Shown here piece by piece: positions 1 to 8,830 of a DNA stretch of 64,000 nucleotides (the first letter of the stretch is position 1; each line of letters begins with the position of its first letter). A model generated the notes under the pieces. It saw only the letters and a program-made list of their open reading frames with translations, was not told the origin of the DNA and made no database searches. A program made the translations under genes and the position numbers. The stretch is taken from positions 85,583 to 149,582 of the forward strand of contig NZ_CALPCC010000001.1 of the NCBI RefSeq assembly GCF_943192905.1, written 5' to 3'. Origin of the DNA: Adlercreutzia murintestinalis (GTDB taxonomy: Bacteria; Actinomycetota; Coriobacteriia; Coriobacteriales; Eggerthellaceae).

Positions 1-659
1 TCGTTGGTTACGGCACTCGTCAGCCCAGATTGCGCGAACCCCCCCCCCGCAAGTCCGATTCTCGAAACTTTGTACGCGTTCGTGCCGCTCGTGATCTCAG
101 CGGGCACGGTGAGCGCACCTTTCGGCGCGGTGCCGGTCCAGCCGGTCAGCGTCACCGTGTTGTCGCCGTCGTTGTTCAGCACGTAGGCAAGACCGCCGAA
201 CGCAATGGCAGTGGCGGCGCCTTCGCCCTGCGTCAGGTCAACCTGCACGCTCAGGATGTCGTCCTGCTCAGGCGCGGCGGTATCGGCGCTAGCCGGGATG
301 CTGGTGGCACCCTCGGAGGCGGCATCGGTCGCAATGTCGCTCGGCTGGGAGGAAGCATCGGCGGAATCGCTTGCGGACGCTGCGGCATCCGGAGCTGCGC
401 TGTCGGCCGACGCCATGGTGTCAGAACTGCTCGCAGCATCGCCTGCCTGGTCGGCCGCGTTGCCGTCAGAAGCACCGGAGACGCCCTCAAGCGGCACGTC
501 TTCCGAGTGGATGGTCGACGCGATATCGCTCGACTGGCCGCTGCCAGCCGCATAGGCGTTGGATGTGAGAGCTTGGCTTGGCACGAGCCCAAAAGCTAAC
601 GCCAGCACAAGAGCAGCGCGCGAGGCGCAACCCCAAAGGGTCATCTTCTTCGTTTCCAT
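1..659 (-). CDS. BspA-like leucine-rich repeat surface protein, N-terminal part (runs off the left edge)
   Basis: Only the first 219 codons are present; the frame is open to the window edge. The ATG at 659 is followed by a lysine-bearing N-region and a hydrophobic stretch ending in an AYA-A cleavage-like site near residue 38, so the protein is exported. Next comes about 100 residues of Ser/Ala/Asp-rich low complexity, then a beta region whose visible end (VSRIG...FAQSGLTS) matches the LRR_5/BspA repeat pattern IGxxAFxxSGLTS. BspA-like proteins are cell-surface adhesins. A run of ten C on the plus strand (G10 in the coding strand) lies inside the first LRR; the frame stays open on both sides. 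The segment IHSEDVPLEGV resembles IHSEEVVLSDV in the giant adhesin at 62.2 kb. The anchor type is unknown because the C-terminus is missing. Confidence 0.7.
   Translation of the reverse strand, partial: METKKMTLWGCASRAALVLALAFGLVPSQALTSNAYAAGSGQSSDIASTIHSEDVPLEGVSGASDGNAADQAGDAASSSDTMASADSAAPDAAASASDSADASSQPSDIATDAASEGATSIPASADTAAPEQDDILSVQVDLTQGEGAATAIAFGGLAYVLNNDGDNTVTLTGWTGTAPKGALTVPAEITSGTNAYKVSRIGLAGGGFAQSGLTSAVTN
39..48. repeat. Homopolymer tract of ten C (G10 on the coding strand)
   Basis: Ten consecutive C within the coding region of the BspA-like protein, between the IG and FAQSGL parts of an LRR_5 repeat. Tracts this long inside a surface-protein gene are typical slipped-strand (phase variation) sites, and also typical sequencing-error sites. 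Confidence 0.7.
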
Positions 660-681
660 GAAAAGCCGTCCCTTGCTTTTC
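660..681 (-). promoter_or_regulatory. Hairpin holding the ribosome binding site of the BspA-like gene
   Basis: On the minus strand GAAAAGC pairs with GCTTTTC (7 bp). The Shine-Dalgarno AAGGGA sits in the loop and the start ATG follows the stem directly. Upstream, 682-958 shows no gene; it holds further small inverted repeats (such as CGTCG/CGACG near 717-735) that fit a structured 5' leader, and an AT-rich stretch around 760-830 that may contain the promoter. Whether the hairpin regulates translation is inference. Confidence 0.4.
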
Positions 682-958
682 CGAAGCGTGTCCGCTTCTA
701 TTTTTTCCCGATGTACGTCGATAAACGACGCGGTAACCGTACCATTCCAAAAACGAAAACTGCAACCCTATTCACATTTTCAACATAGGACTTTTTATCT
801 ATTTGAAGAATAATAAGGAACGCAAGAAATGCCTGTTCAGGGCATATTTTTTGCATTGTTGCGCGATGAAAAACGCATCCGATCGAGCGAGGCTATCTTC
901 TTCGGCACCGCCTTGAGCAGCCATGCCCTTCCGCACATCACCCTTCACGGTAAGGCCC

Positions 959-1099
959 TCAATCCCACGGATCAGGCTCGAAAAAGGGTGATTCGATAGG
1001 CCGGTCGCTATACGGATCGTAGCCGTCATCATCCTCGTTGGGCGCCCGCATGAATGGATCGTCGCGACGCGGTGACCGAGCGGTCTTCTCTTCGTCCAT
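959..1099 (-). CDS. 46-residue acidic small protein of unknown function
   Basis: A short frame with a good Shine-Dalgarno (AAAGGAAGAGG just before the ATG at 1099). The protein is rich in Asp, Glu, Pro and Arg (for example EDDDGYDPYSDRP) with no membrane segment, and ends PDPWD. It lies downstream of purL in the same orientation, with a hairpin between. I do not recognise it. The strong ribosome site and biased composition argue for a real gene; conservation in related genomes would settle it. Confidence 0.5.
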   Translation of the reverse strand: MDEEKTARSPRRDDPFMRAPNEDDDGYDPYSDRPIESPFFEPDPWD

Positions 1100-1208
1100 G
1101 CCTCTTCCTTTCATCCCTCTGCGATCCGCTCTCCATTCCGGACGAATTCCCTGACGTTGTTGATATCATCCATGAAATGCGAGAAGAGCGCAGAGCTTAG
1201 CAACGGGT

Positions 1209-1233
1209 AGCACCAGGCCGCCAGCCTGGTGCT
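1209..1233 (-). terminator. 10-bp GC-rich hairpin downstream of purL
   Basis: AGCACCAGGC and GCCTGGTGCT form a perfect 10-bp stem with a 5-base loop, 27 bases after the purL stop codon. No T run follows on the minus strand, so this may be an mRNA 3' stabiliser or an inefficient terminator. Confidence 0.45.
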
Positions 1234-1259
1234 CACGCGAATCGGCTACCTGACACTCC

Positions 1260-4200
1260 TTACTGGAAGTAGCGCACGCCCGCCTCGAAAAGCGGTTGCG
1301 GGCGATTGTCCGGCACGTTCTGATACAAGCCTTCGCCTGCACGCTCGGTGTGTCCCATCTTGCCGAACACACGACCGTCGGGGCTCGTAATGCCTTCAAT
1401 GGCCAGCACGCTGCCGTTAGGGTTGGCCGCCAGATCCAGAGACGGCACGCCCTCAACGTCCACGTATTGCGTGGCCACCTGCCCCGCCAACACCAGCTCG
1501 TCCACCAACGCAGGCGGCGCAACGAAGCGCCCTTCCCCGTGGCTGATGGCCACCGTATGCACGTCGCCCACCTGGCAATCAGCCAGCCACGGCGACAGGT
1601 TCGACGCCACGCGCGTGCGCACCAGGCAGCTCTGGTGGCGACCGATCTGGTTGTACGTCAGCGTGGGGCTCTCTGCGGTTGGCTCCACAATGTCGCCGTA
1701 CGGCACCAGCCCCAGCTTCACCAGCGCTTGGAATCCGTTGCAGATGCCCAGCATGAGCCCGTCGCGGTTCTGAAGCAGATCGCGCACCGCTTCGGTCACG
1801 GCCGGTGCCCGGAAGAACGACGTGATGAACTTAGCCGAACCGTCCGGCTCGTCGCCGCCGCTGAACCCGCCCGGCAGCATGACGATCTGCGCGGCGCGAA
1901 TATTGCACACCAGCTGATCGGCGCTCTCGCGCACCGCATCGGGCGTCAGGTTGTTGATGATCTGCGTTTCCACCACCGCACCCGCGCGCTCGAAAGCCGC
2001 CTGCGTGTCGTATTCGCAGTTCGTGCCCGGAAACACCGGAATGAGCACCCGCGGCCGCGCGATAGCCGGACCGCTGAACGTTGCCACCGGCCGCGCGGTG
2101 TAGCTGACCGTGGACACCTCGAACGCTTCGGGCGTCTCAGGCGCCTCAGATTCCCCAAATGCTTCGTGCACCTCAGACGTCTCAGCATCCCCACGAGCGC
2201 TGTCATCCGGTGCGCCCGCCTGGCAGCTGCGATACGGGAACACCTCTTCCAACGCGCTTTCCCACGTCTCCTGAATAACGGCCAAGTCAGCAACGTCATC
2301 GCGCAAGGCCATGGTATAGCTCTGCGTGGTCACGCCCAGCGACAGCACCTCGCAGCCGCTTGCGGCCTTATCAGCCGCCGCGGCTCCCTCAGCCTCTGCG
2401 CGCGCGGACATCTCTGCGTCCGCATCTTCATCTGCGTCCGCATCTTCATCTGCTGCCGCGTCGCCATCCAGCGCCGCGCCTTCGTAGAGCGCCACTCCCG
2501 CCGCACGCAGCGCCGCGCACGCCGTCTCAGCGGTATGCCCCTCGGCCAGCTCCACCACGAACGTGCCGAAGGCCATCTCGCGCATATCATCCAAGATCAC
2601 ATCGTCATCAAGCGCGATGCCCAACCGGTTGCCCACGCACATCTTGAACAGCGCCTCGCCCAAGCCGGTCGCGTTCAGCGTCGCGCAGGCGCGCACTATG
2701 CCCTGCCCGATCAGCGTCTCCACCGCATCCAGCGCAGCATTGATATCATCGGGCACATCCGACACCGGACACACCCACACCACCTTGCTGCCCGCCTGCT
2801 TGAACTCGGGCGACGTGATGCGCTCGATGCTGCCCAGCGCCGTGGCGAAACTCACCAGCGTGGGCGGCACATCCAGATCCTCGAAGCTGCCCGACATGGA
2901 ATCCTTGCCACCAATGGCGCCCACGCCGAACGCCAGCTGCGCTTGCAGCGCGCCCAGCAGCGCCGCCGTGGGCATGCCCCAGCGCTCGGGGTCGTCGCCC
3001 AGCTTCGGGAAGTACTCCTGGAACGTCAGGTACATGCGCTCGCGCGTGAAGCCGGTCGCCACCAGCTTGGCAATGGACTCCAGCACCGCGAGGTAGGCCC
3101 CCGCAAACGGATTCGCCTCGCTCACGAAGGGGTCGAAGCCCCACGCCAAACCCGACACCGTGGTGGTCTGGCCGCCCAGCACCGGCAGCTTCGACACCAT
3201 GGCCTGCGCCGGTGTCAGCTGATGGGCGCCGCCGAACGGCATGAGCACCGTGCCCGCACCGATGGTAGAGTCGAAGCGCTCAACCAGGCCCTTGTTCGAG
3301 GCCACGTTCAGATCGCGCACCAGCGCATCAAGATACTGAGCGAGCGTCTGAGCTGCATGAGTTGACCCCTGCACCAGCACCTCTTCCACGCCGGGCAACT
3401 GCCCAATGCGCACTGCCGCCTGCTTGGGGGCGCCATTGCTCGCCAGGAAGGCACGGCTCACATCCACGATGCGCTGACCGCGCCACTCCATGCGCACGCG
3501 CGGTTCGGCGGTCACCTGTGCCACCGGCGTGGCCTCCAAGTTCTCCGCGCGCGCCAGCTCGATGAAGCGATCGACGTCGTCAGCCGCCAGCGCCACCGCC
3601 ATGCGCTCCTGGCTCTCAGAGATGGCCAGTTCCGTGCCGTCAAGCCCTTCGTACTTCTTCGGAATGCGATCCAGGTATATCTCGAGTCCATCGGCCAGCT
3701 CGCCAATGGCCACCGACACGCCGCCCGCGCCGAAATCGTTGCAACGCTTGATCATCTGGCACGCTTCGCTGTTGCGGAACAGACGCTGGATCTTGCGCTC
3801 GACCGGCGGGTTGCCCTTCTGCACCTCGGCGCCGCACGTTTCGATGGAAGTAGCGCTATGCGCCTTCGACGAACCCGTGGCACCACCGATGCCATCGCGC
3901 CCGGTGCGGCCGCCCAAAAGCACCACCACATCACCCGGCGCAGGCGTTTCGCGACGCACATCGCGCGCGGGCGTGGCGCCCACCACCGCGCCGATCTCCA
4001 TGCGCTTCGCCGCGTAGCCCGGGTGGTACAGCTCGCTCACCTGCCCGGTTGCGAGCCCGATCTGGTTGCCATACGAGGAATACCCCTCGGCCGCCGTGAT
4101 GCACAGCTTGCGCTGCGGCAGCTTGCCCGGCAGCGTCTGGTCAAGCGGCACGGTGGGATCGGCCGCCCCGGTCACACGCATGGCCTGATACACGTACGCC

Positions 4201-5258
4201 CTGCCCGAAAGCGGGTCGCGAATGGCGCCACCCAAGCATGTGGCCGCGCCGCCGAACGGCTCGATCTCGGTGGGATGGTTGTGCGTCTCGTTCTTGAACA
4301 GGTACAGCCAATCCTCTTCCTGTCCACGCACATCAACCTTGCAACGCACAGTGCAGGCGTTGATCTCTTCCGATTCGTCCAGGTCGGTCAGCTCGCCGGT
4401 TTCCTTCAGCGCCTTGGCGCCAATGGTGCCCATGTCCATCAGGCACACCGGCCGATCGGCGCGCCCCAGCTCGCTGCGCACGTGCTGATACAGATCGAAA
4501 GCCGTGCGCACGGCTTCGTCATCTATTTGAATGTCGGTGAGCTCGGTGCCGAACGTGGTGTGCCGACAGTGATCTGACCAGTACGTGTCCACCATCTTCA
4601 CCTCGGTGATGGTGGGCGGGCGCCCCTCTTCGCGGAAATACTGCTGCAAGAACGTGATGTCGCCCACATCCATGGCCAGCCCGCGCTCGGCGATGAACGC
4701 TGCGAGCGCCGCCTGATCAAGCTCGAGGAAACCTGCGAGCACCTCCACGTCGGCGGGCACCGGGAACTCCTGGTCAAGCGTGGCCACCGTGTCCAGCTGC
4801 GCCTCGCGCGCCTCCACCGGATTGATCACATAGTGCTTGATGGCGTCCACGTCAGCATCGGATAGGCTGCCCTCTAACACGTAGACGGTGGCCGTGCGCA
4901 CCTCAGGGCGCACCTGTTGACCGATCAGCAGCATGCATTCCGCCGCGCTGTCGGCGCGCTGGTCGAACTGCCCCGGCAGCGATTCCACCGCGAACACGGC
5001 GGGAGCACCCGGCGCGTCCACCTCGTGCCCGAGCGCTTCTGCAAGACTGCGGTAGGTCGCATCCACCTGCGGCTCGCTGAACACCCCGGCCACGCTCGCA
5101 TCGAAGAGCGTCTGATCGGCGCCGTCCACATCGTAGCGGTTCAGCACGCGCAGGCGCTTGAGCGCATCCACGCCCAGCACATCGCGAATCTCGGCCTCTA
5201 AGCTGCGCGTGTGCGGATCGAAACCCGGCTTCTTCTCAACATAGATGCGATCGACCAT
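1260..5258 (-). CDS. purL: Phosphoribosylformylglycinamidine synthase (fused synthetase and glutaminase)
   Basis: Converts FGAR, ATP and glutamine to FGAM, the fourth step of purine synthesis, in the cytoplasm. The 1,332-residue chain has the N-terminal PurS-like part, the tandem PurM-like ATPase domains (SDHCRHTTF, NETHNHPTEIEPFGG and GGKDSMSGSF are visible), and a C-terminal class I glutamine amidotransferase starting near residue 1066 (VFPGTNCEYDTQ). Its nucleophile is the Cys of LGICNGFQ, about residue 1173. The start at 5258 is chosen for its GGGAGAG ribosome site; the open frame upstream lacks similarity. It belongs to the single-chain type usual in Clostridia and Coriobacteriia (about 1,240 residues). 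The extra length comes from two acidic/Ala-rich insertions before the amidotransferase (about residues 930-965 and 1010-1050), the first encoded partly by an 18-bp tandem repeat at 2413-2448. Confidence 0.95.
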   Translation of the reverse strand: MVDRIYVEKKPGFDPHTRSLEAEIRDVLGVDALKRLRVLNRYDVDGADQTLFDASVAGVFSEPQVDATYRSLAEALGHEVDAPGAPAVFAVESLPGQFDQRADSAAECMLLIGQQVRPEVRTATVYVLEGSLSDADVDAIKHYVINPVEAREAQLDTVATLDQEFPVPADVEVLAGFLELDQAALAAFIAERGLAMDVGDITFLQQYFREEGRPPTITEVKMVDTYWSDHCRHTTFGTELTDIQIDDEAVRTAFDLYQHVRSELGRADRPVCLMDMGTIGAKALKETGELTDLDESEEINACTVRCKVDVRGQEEDWLYLFKNETHNHPTEIEPFGGAATCLGGAIRDPLSGRAYVYQAMRVTGAADPTVPLDQTLPGKLPQRKLCITAAEGYSSYGNQIGLATGQVSELYHPGYAAKRMEIGAVVGATPARDVRRETPAPGDVVVLLGGRTGRDGIGGATGSSKAHSATSIETCGAEVQKGNPPVERKIQRLFRNSEACQMIKRCNDFGAGGVSVAIGELADGLEIYLDRIPKKYEGLDGTELAISESQERMAVALAADDVDRFIELARAENLEATPVAQVTAEPRVRMEWRGQRIVDVSRAFLASNGAPKQAAVRIGQLPGVEEVLVQGSTHAAQTLAQYLDALVRDLNVASNKGLVERFDSTIGAGTVLMPFGGAHQLTPAQAMVSKLPVLGGQTTTVSGLAWGFDPFVSEANPFAGAYLAVLESIAKLVATGFTRERMYLTFQEYFPKLGDDPERWGMPTAALLGALQAQLAFGVGAIGGKDSMSGSFEDLDVPPTLVSFATALGSIERITSPEFKQAGSKVVWVCPVSDVPDDINAALDAVETLIGQGIVRACATLNATGLGEALFKMCVGNRLGIALDDDVILDDMREMAFGTFVVELAEGHTAETACAALRAAGVALYEGAALDGDAAADEDADADEDADAEMSARAEAEGAAAADKAASGCEVLSLGVTTQSYTMALRDDVADLAVIQETWESALEEVFPYRSCQAGAPDDSARGDAETSEVHEAFGESEAPETPEAFEVSTVSYTARPVATFSGPAIARPRVLIPVFPGTNCEYDTQAAFERAGAVVETQIINNLTPDAVRESADQLVCNIRAAQIVMLPGGFSGGDEPDGSAKFITSFFRAPAVTEAVRDLLQNRDGLMLGICNGFQALVKLGLVPYGDIVEPTAESPTLTYNQIGRHQSCLVRTRVASNLSPWLADCQVGDVHTVAISHGEGRFVAPPALVDELVLAGQVATQYVDVEGVPSLDLAANPNGSVLAIEGITSPDGRVFGKMGHTERAGEGLYQNVPDNRPQPLFEAGVRYFQ

Positions 5259-5310
5259 GTTCTCTCCCACGTCTCGTTTGAACCGCTTACCCCACGCAAG
5301 CCCGGCCGCG

Positions 5311-5991
5311 CTACGCTTTGTCGGAGCCTCCCGTTGCGTCAGATTCGCCCTTCTCTGCCGCTTCGCGCGCCTCATCGGCCGCCTGTGCCTGCTTAGCTGC
5401 CTCTGCTTCCTGGGCCTTCTTGCGACGCGCCCCCAAGCCGCGGCGGCTCTTCACCACCGGCTTAGCGTCCTCGGCCTTCGCCTCGACCTCTGCGTCCTTC
5501 TGCGCCTTCTTGCCCTCGCGCTTGGCCTGCTTCTCATCCTTAGCCTCCAGCGCGGCCATGCGCTCTTGGTAGGCGCGACGCTCTTTGCGAATCTTCGAGA
5601 AGTCGATATAGAACGCGAAGATGATCAGCGCGTAGGCCAGGAACAGCGCCACGATGGCCAACCAATCCGGCTGCACGCCGCGCAGCGCCCACGACGCCGC
5701 CACGCACACGATGGCGCCGATCAGCGCCAGCCACCAGGTGCGGCGCAGCTGCTTGTAGCGCGGGGTGTCGGGCTTGTAGTACTTGCGATCCAGTTCGCGC
5801 TGACGTTCTTGCTCGGCTTTGCGCGTTGCCTTTTGCGCCGCTTTGCGCTCGGCTGGCGTCTTCTTCTTGGTGCCAACGGTTACGGTGGCGGCCGCTTTGC
5901 TCTTAGGCTTGGCCGAGGCAGCGCTCTTGCGCGTGACGCCGCGCTTGGTTTCACTGTTGTAGCGTTCGTTCATGGGGTTGCGCTGGGACAT
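5311..5991 (-). CDS. Two-TM membrane protein with highly charged tails
   Basis: 226 residues: a basic N-terminal tail of about 80 residues, two hydrophobic segments (about residues 85-105 and 110-132) forming a hairpin in the membrane, and a long Lys/Glu/Ala-rich, probably coiled-coil C-terminal tail. The start at 5991 has a good AGGAG ribosome site. It sits between purC and purL with gaps of 78 and 52 bases, so co-transcription with the purine genes is likely. No enzymatic motif is visible and I do not know its function. The topology suggests a cytoplasmic scaffold tethered to the membrane, which is inference only. Confidence 0.7.
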   Translation of the reverse strand: MSQRNPMNERYNSETKRGVTRKSAASAKPKSKAAATVTVGTKKKTPAERKAAQKATRKAEQERQRELDRKYYKPDTPRYKQLRRTWWLALIGAIVCVAASWALRGVQPDWLAIVALFLAYALIIFAFYIDFSKIRKERRAYQERMAALEAKDEKQAKREGKKAQKDAEVEAKAEDAKPVVKSRRGLGARRKKAQEAEAAKQAQAADEAREAAEKGESDATGGSDKA

Positions 5992-6069
5992 GCAAAACTC
6001 CTGTTCGGGCGAATATCTTACCGAGCATTATACAAAGAAACGAGAGGGGACCGAGGGGCTCGAGCGGCG

Positions 6070-6960
6070 CTAGACTAGCGGAGCCCCCGTGATCAGCTCA
6101 TAGGCCTGCAGGTACTTCTGCGACGTCTTCTCTATCACCTCGGCGGGCAGATGCGGTGGCTCGCCCGTGCGGTCCCAGTTGGCCGCCAGCCAGTCGCGCA
6201 CGTATTGCTTGTCGAAGCTGGGCTGATCGGCGCCCGGCGCGTACGTGTCCGCTGGCCAGAACCGCGACGAATCCGGGGTCAGCACCTCGTCTCCCAGCAC
6301 GATGCGCCCATCTGCGCCGCGCCCGAACTCGAATTTCGTGTCCGCGATGATGATGCCGCGCGCCGCCGCGTAGTCGGCCGCCGCCTGGTACAGGTGCGTT
6401 GAGAGGCGGCTGAGCTCCTGCGCGTCGTCCACCCCGACCAGCTGCGCGCAGCGGTCGAAGCTGATGTTCTCGTCGTGGCCGCCCACCTCCGCCTTCGTCG
6501 ACGGCGTGAAGATGGGCTGCGGCAGCTTCGACGAATTCTCCAGCCCCTCGGGCAGGTGGATGCCGCACACCGTGCCCTGCGCGCGGTACTCCTTGAGGCC
6601 GCTGCCTGCCAGATACCCGCGCATGATGCATTCCACCGGGAACATCTCGATCTTGCGCACGATCATGAAGCGCCCCGCCAGCCAGTCGGCCCACGGCTCG
6701 AACTCGTCCGGCAGGTCGGCAACGTCGGTGCTGAGCATATGGTTGTCCACCACACCGTCCAGCATCTCGAACCAGAACTTCGAGAGCTGCGTCAGCACCT
6801 GCCCTTTGTAGGGGATCTCGTCGGGCAGGATGTAGTCGAAGGCACTGATGCGGTCGGTGGTCACCAGCATCAGGCGGTCGCCCAGATCGTAGATGTCGCG
6901 CACCTTGCCTTGACTGGCAGGATGCAGCATCTCGGCCATACTCGTGGAATTCGCGCTCAT
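6070..6960 (-). CDS. purC: Phosphoribosylaminoimidazole-succinocarboxamide synthase
   Basis: SAICAR synthetase joins CAIR and aspartate using ATP in purine synthesis. The 296 residues match the long form of the family. Visible hallmarks are the N-terminal QGKVRDIYD glycine-loop, the substrate-binding TTDRISAFDYILP, VECIMRGYLAGSG and IIADTKFEFG. The ATG at 6960 is preceded by GGGAGA, and the protein then begins MSANSTSMAEML. An upstream in-frame start at 7008 would overlap the kinase gene and has no better ribosome site. It lies 40 bases after the sensor kinase gene, in the same direction. Confidence 0.95.
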   Translation of the reverse strand: MSANSTSMAEMLHPASQGKVRDIYDLGDRLMLVTTDRISAFDYILPDEIPYKGQVLTQLSKFWFEMLDGVVDNHMLSTDVADLPDEFEPWADWLAGRFMIVRKIEMFPVECIMRGYLAGSGLKEYRAQGTVCGIHLPEGLENSSKLPQPIFTPSTKAEVGGHDENISFDRCAQLVGVDDAQELSRLSTHLYQAAADYAAARGIIIADTKFEFGRGADGRIVLGDEVLTPDSSRFWPADTYAPGADQPSFDKQYVRDWLAANWDRTGEPPHLPAEVIEKTSQKYLQAYELITGAPLV

Positions 6961-7000
6961 TGGTCTCCCTCGTTTCTCGCCTACTTGCTCTTGCTCACCA

Positions 7001-8779
7001 TCAAGCATTCAGGGGCGGCTGGGGCCGCCGCGGCTGCCGCGCATTGCTGCGAGCGCGCACGCGCGAGATGGTGTCCTCGTACAGCGGAATATGGATGGTG
7101 AACGTAGCGCCCTTGCCCGTTTCGCCTTCCACGCCAACCCAGCCGTTGTGTCGATCGACGATCTCCTTCACCACAGCAAGGCCAATGCCAAGGCCGCCGC
7201 TTTCGCGATTGCGCCCCGCGTCAGCGCGCCAGAAGCGACTGAACACCATCTTGGCCTCTTCGGGAGACAGCCCGATGCCCGTGTCCTTCACCGAGATGTT
7301 CGCCATGGCGGTGCCGCGCCGCACCGACACGTCCACACCGCCCGAGGGCGTATAGCGCACGGCATTGCTGATCAGGTTGACCACGGCCTGACGGATCATG
7401 TCGGAATCGCCCCGCACCAGCACGCGATTGTCCGCGTAAAAGCCCAGCTTCAGGCCCGAATCGGATACGAACTGCTCGTGTGTCTGCACGATCTCGCCCA
7501 CCAGCTCGCCCAGATCGATCACTTTCTCGTTCATGGGTCGGCTGCGGTTCTCCAGGCGGCTCAGCTTCAGCAGCGCGTCCACCAAACGGCTCAGGCGCTG
7601 CACCTCGGTGTTCACCATGGCCAGGTGCTCGGCATCCGTATCGTACACGCCATCGATCATGGCCTCGATGCTGGCCTGGATGCTCATGAGCGGCGTGCGC
7701 AGCTCGTGCGCCACGTCGCTCGTCAGACGCTGCTCCAGCCGCCGGTCCTTCTCCACCGACGCGATCATGCTGTCGAAGGTCTCGCCCAGATGCGCGATCT
7801 CGTCTTCGCCGGTCAGATTGCTACGCGCTTCGAACTTGCCCGCCTTCACCGCCGCGGCCGTGCGCGTCAGCCGGTTGATAGGGGCCACCAGCGCGCGGGC
7901 GAACGCCACGCCGAACAGCGTGGACACCGCTACCGCCGCGATGCCCGAGAACGCCAGCGCGGCGTACGAGTTGTCGCGGAACTGCTGGTCGAGCTTGCTC
8001 ATGAGCGTGTCGGAGCCGTACATCCACATGCGCACGCTGCCCACCACCGTGCCGTCCGAGATAATGTTCGCCAGCGCGATCTGCGCCGGGTCGGTAGGCT
8101 CGAAGGTGGTGCCGTCGGGGCCTTCCACGCTTTCGCCGGTGGTTTCGTAGATGGTGTTGCCCTGGTCGTCCAGCACTTTGATGCCCGCGTCGGGCGACAC
8201 CACGGCTGCCTGCACGATGGCGGCCACGGTGTCGGGCTCAAGGTGGCCGGTCTCTTTGTACGACACGGCGATGCGGCTTGCCGCGGTGGATGCCACCGTC
8301 TCCATGTTCTCGGTGGTGTACTTCTGGAAATACTGCCCCCACACCATGGATATGCCGCCGATGGCAATAGCTGCCGTTAAGGCCGCCACCATGGCGAACG
8401 CGAGCGAGGTGCGCGAAACGTATGAGAGGTTGCTCCAGCGCAGGCGGCTCAGGCGTTTGGGCTTGGTCTCTTCGACGGGTTCTTCGGGCTCGGGCGTCTC
8501 GTCGGATGCGGCTTGATCAGCTTTCGCAGCGCTGGCGGCCACCGCAACGGCTACCGCGGAGTCCCATGCAGATTGCGCGGAGCTGACCGTGGACGATGCG
8601 GGGCTGTCAGTCGCGGATGGTGCAGATGCAGGACTGGCTCCAGACGATGCCGAATCGGCCGCGGATGACTCGACCGCTCCTGCTGATGCGGGTGCCGCCG
8701 CGTCGACCGCAGAGGCGCCGTCGGCATTGGCGGCGTCGGATAGAGCGCTGGGTTCGTTTACCTGCTTCTTTTCGTCCAT
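7001..8779 (-). CDS. Two-component sensor histidine kinase
   Basis: 592 residues. Residues 1-120 are an Ala/Ser/Asp/Glu-rich disordered cytoplasmic tail, unusually long for the family. TM1 is about 123-146, an extracytoplasmic sensor domain runs to about 272, TM2 is 273-299 and a HAMP domain follows. The HisKA motif DVAHELRTPL puts the phospho-accepting His at about residue 358. The HATPase has an N box (NLISNAVRYTP) and G boxes (DTGIGL, GLGIGLAVVKEIV). It lies 51 bases after the response regulator gene and is almost certainly its partner. The architecture resembles MtrB/PhoR-type kinases of envelope stress or phosphate sensing; the signal cannot be told from sequence. Confidence 0.92.
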   Translation of the reverse strand: MDEKKQVNEPSALSDAANADGASAVDAAAPASAGAVESSAADSASSGASPASAPSATDSPASSTVSSAQSAWDSAVAVAVAASAAKADQAASDETPEPEEPVEETKPKRLSRLRWSNLSYVSRTSLAFAMVAALTAAIAIGGISMVWGQYFQKYTTENMETVASTAASRIAVSYKETGHLEPDTVAAIVQAAVVSPDAGIKVLDDQGNTIYETTGESVEGPDGTTFEPTDPAQIALANIISDGTVVGSVRMWMYGSDTLMSKLDQQFRDNSYAALAFSGIAAVAVSTLFGVAFARALVAPINRLTRTAAAVKAGKFEARSNLTGEDEIAHLGETFDSMIASVEKDRRLEQRLTSDVAHELRTPLMSIQASIEAMIDGVYDTDAEHLAMVNTEVQRLSRLVDALLKLSRLENRSRPMNEKVIDLGELVGEIVQTHEQFVSDSGLKLGFYADNRVLVRGDSDMIRQAVVNLISNAVRYTPSGGVDVSVRRGTAMANISVKDTGIGLSPEEAKMVFSRFWRADAGRNRESGGLGIGLAVVKEIVDRHNGWVGVEGETGKGATFTIHIPLYEDTISRVRARSNARQPRRPQPPLNA

Positions 8780-8830
8780 ATCTGCGAGCGGATCGGTTCT
8801 CCTGAGCTGATCTGATGCGGTAAGGGCGCG

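Noticed and set aside
799..1032. A 77-codon minus-strand open frame upstream of the BspA-like gene
   Set aside because: It overlaps the better supported 46-residue gene in another frame, has no ribosome site and lies partly in the AT-rich leader.
1296..3365. A 689-codon plus-strand open frame over purL
   Set aside because: Antisense shadow of a conserved enzyme gene; Arg/His-rich, with no domain.
5258..5375. Longer N-terminus for PurL
   Set aside because: The extra 39 codons lack family similarity and overlap toward the upstream gene; the ATG at 5258 has a better ribosome site.
6944..8380. A 478-codon plus-strand open frame over the sensor kinase
   Set aside because: Antisense shadow; the kinase on the other strand has all catalytic boxes.
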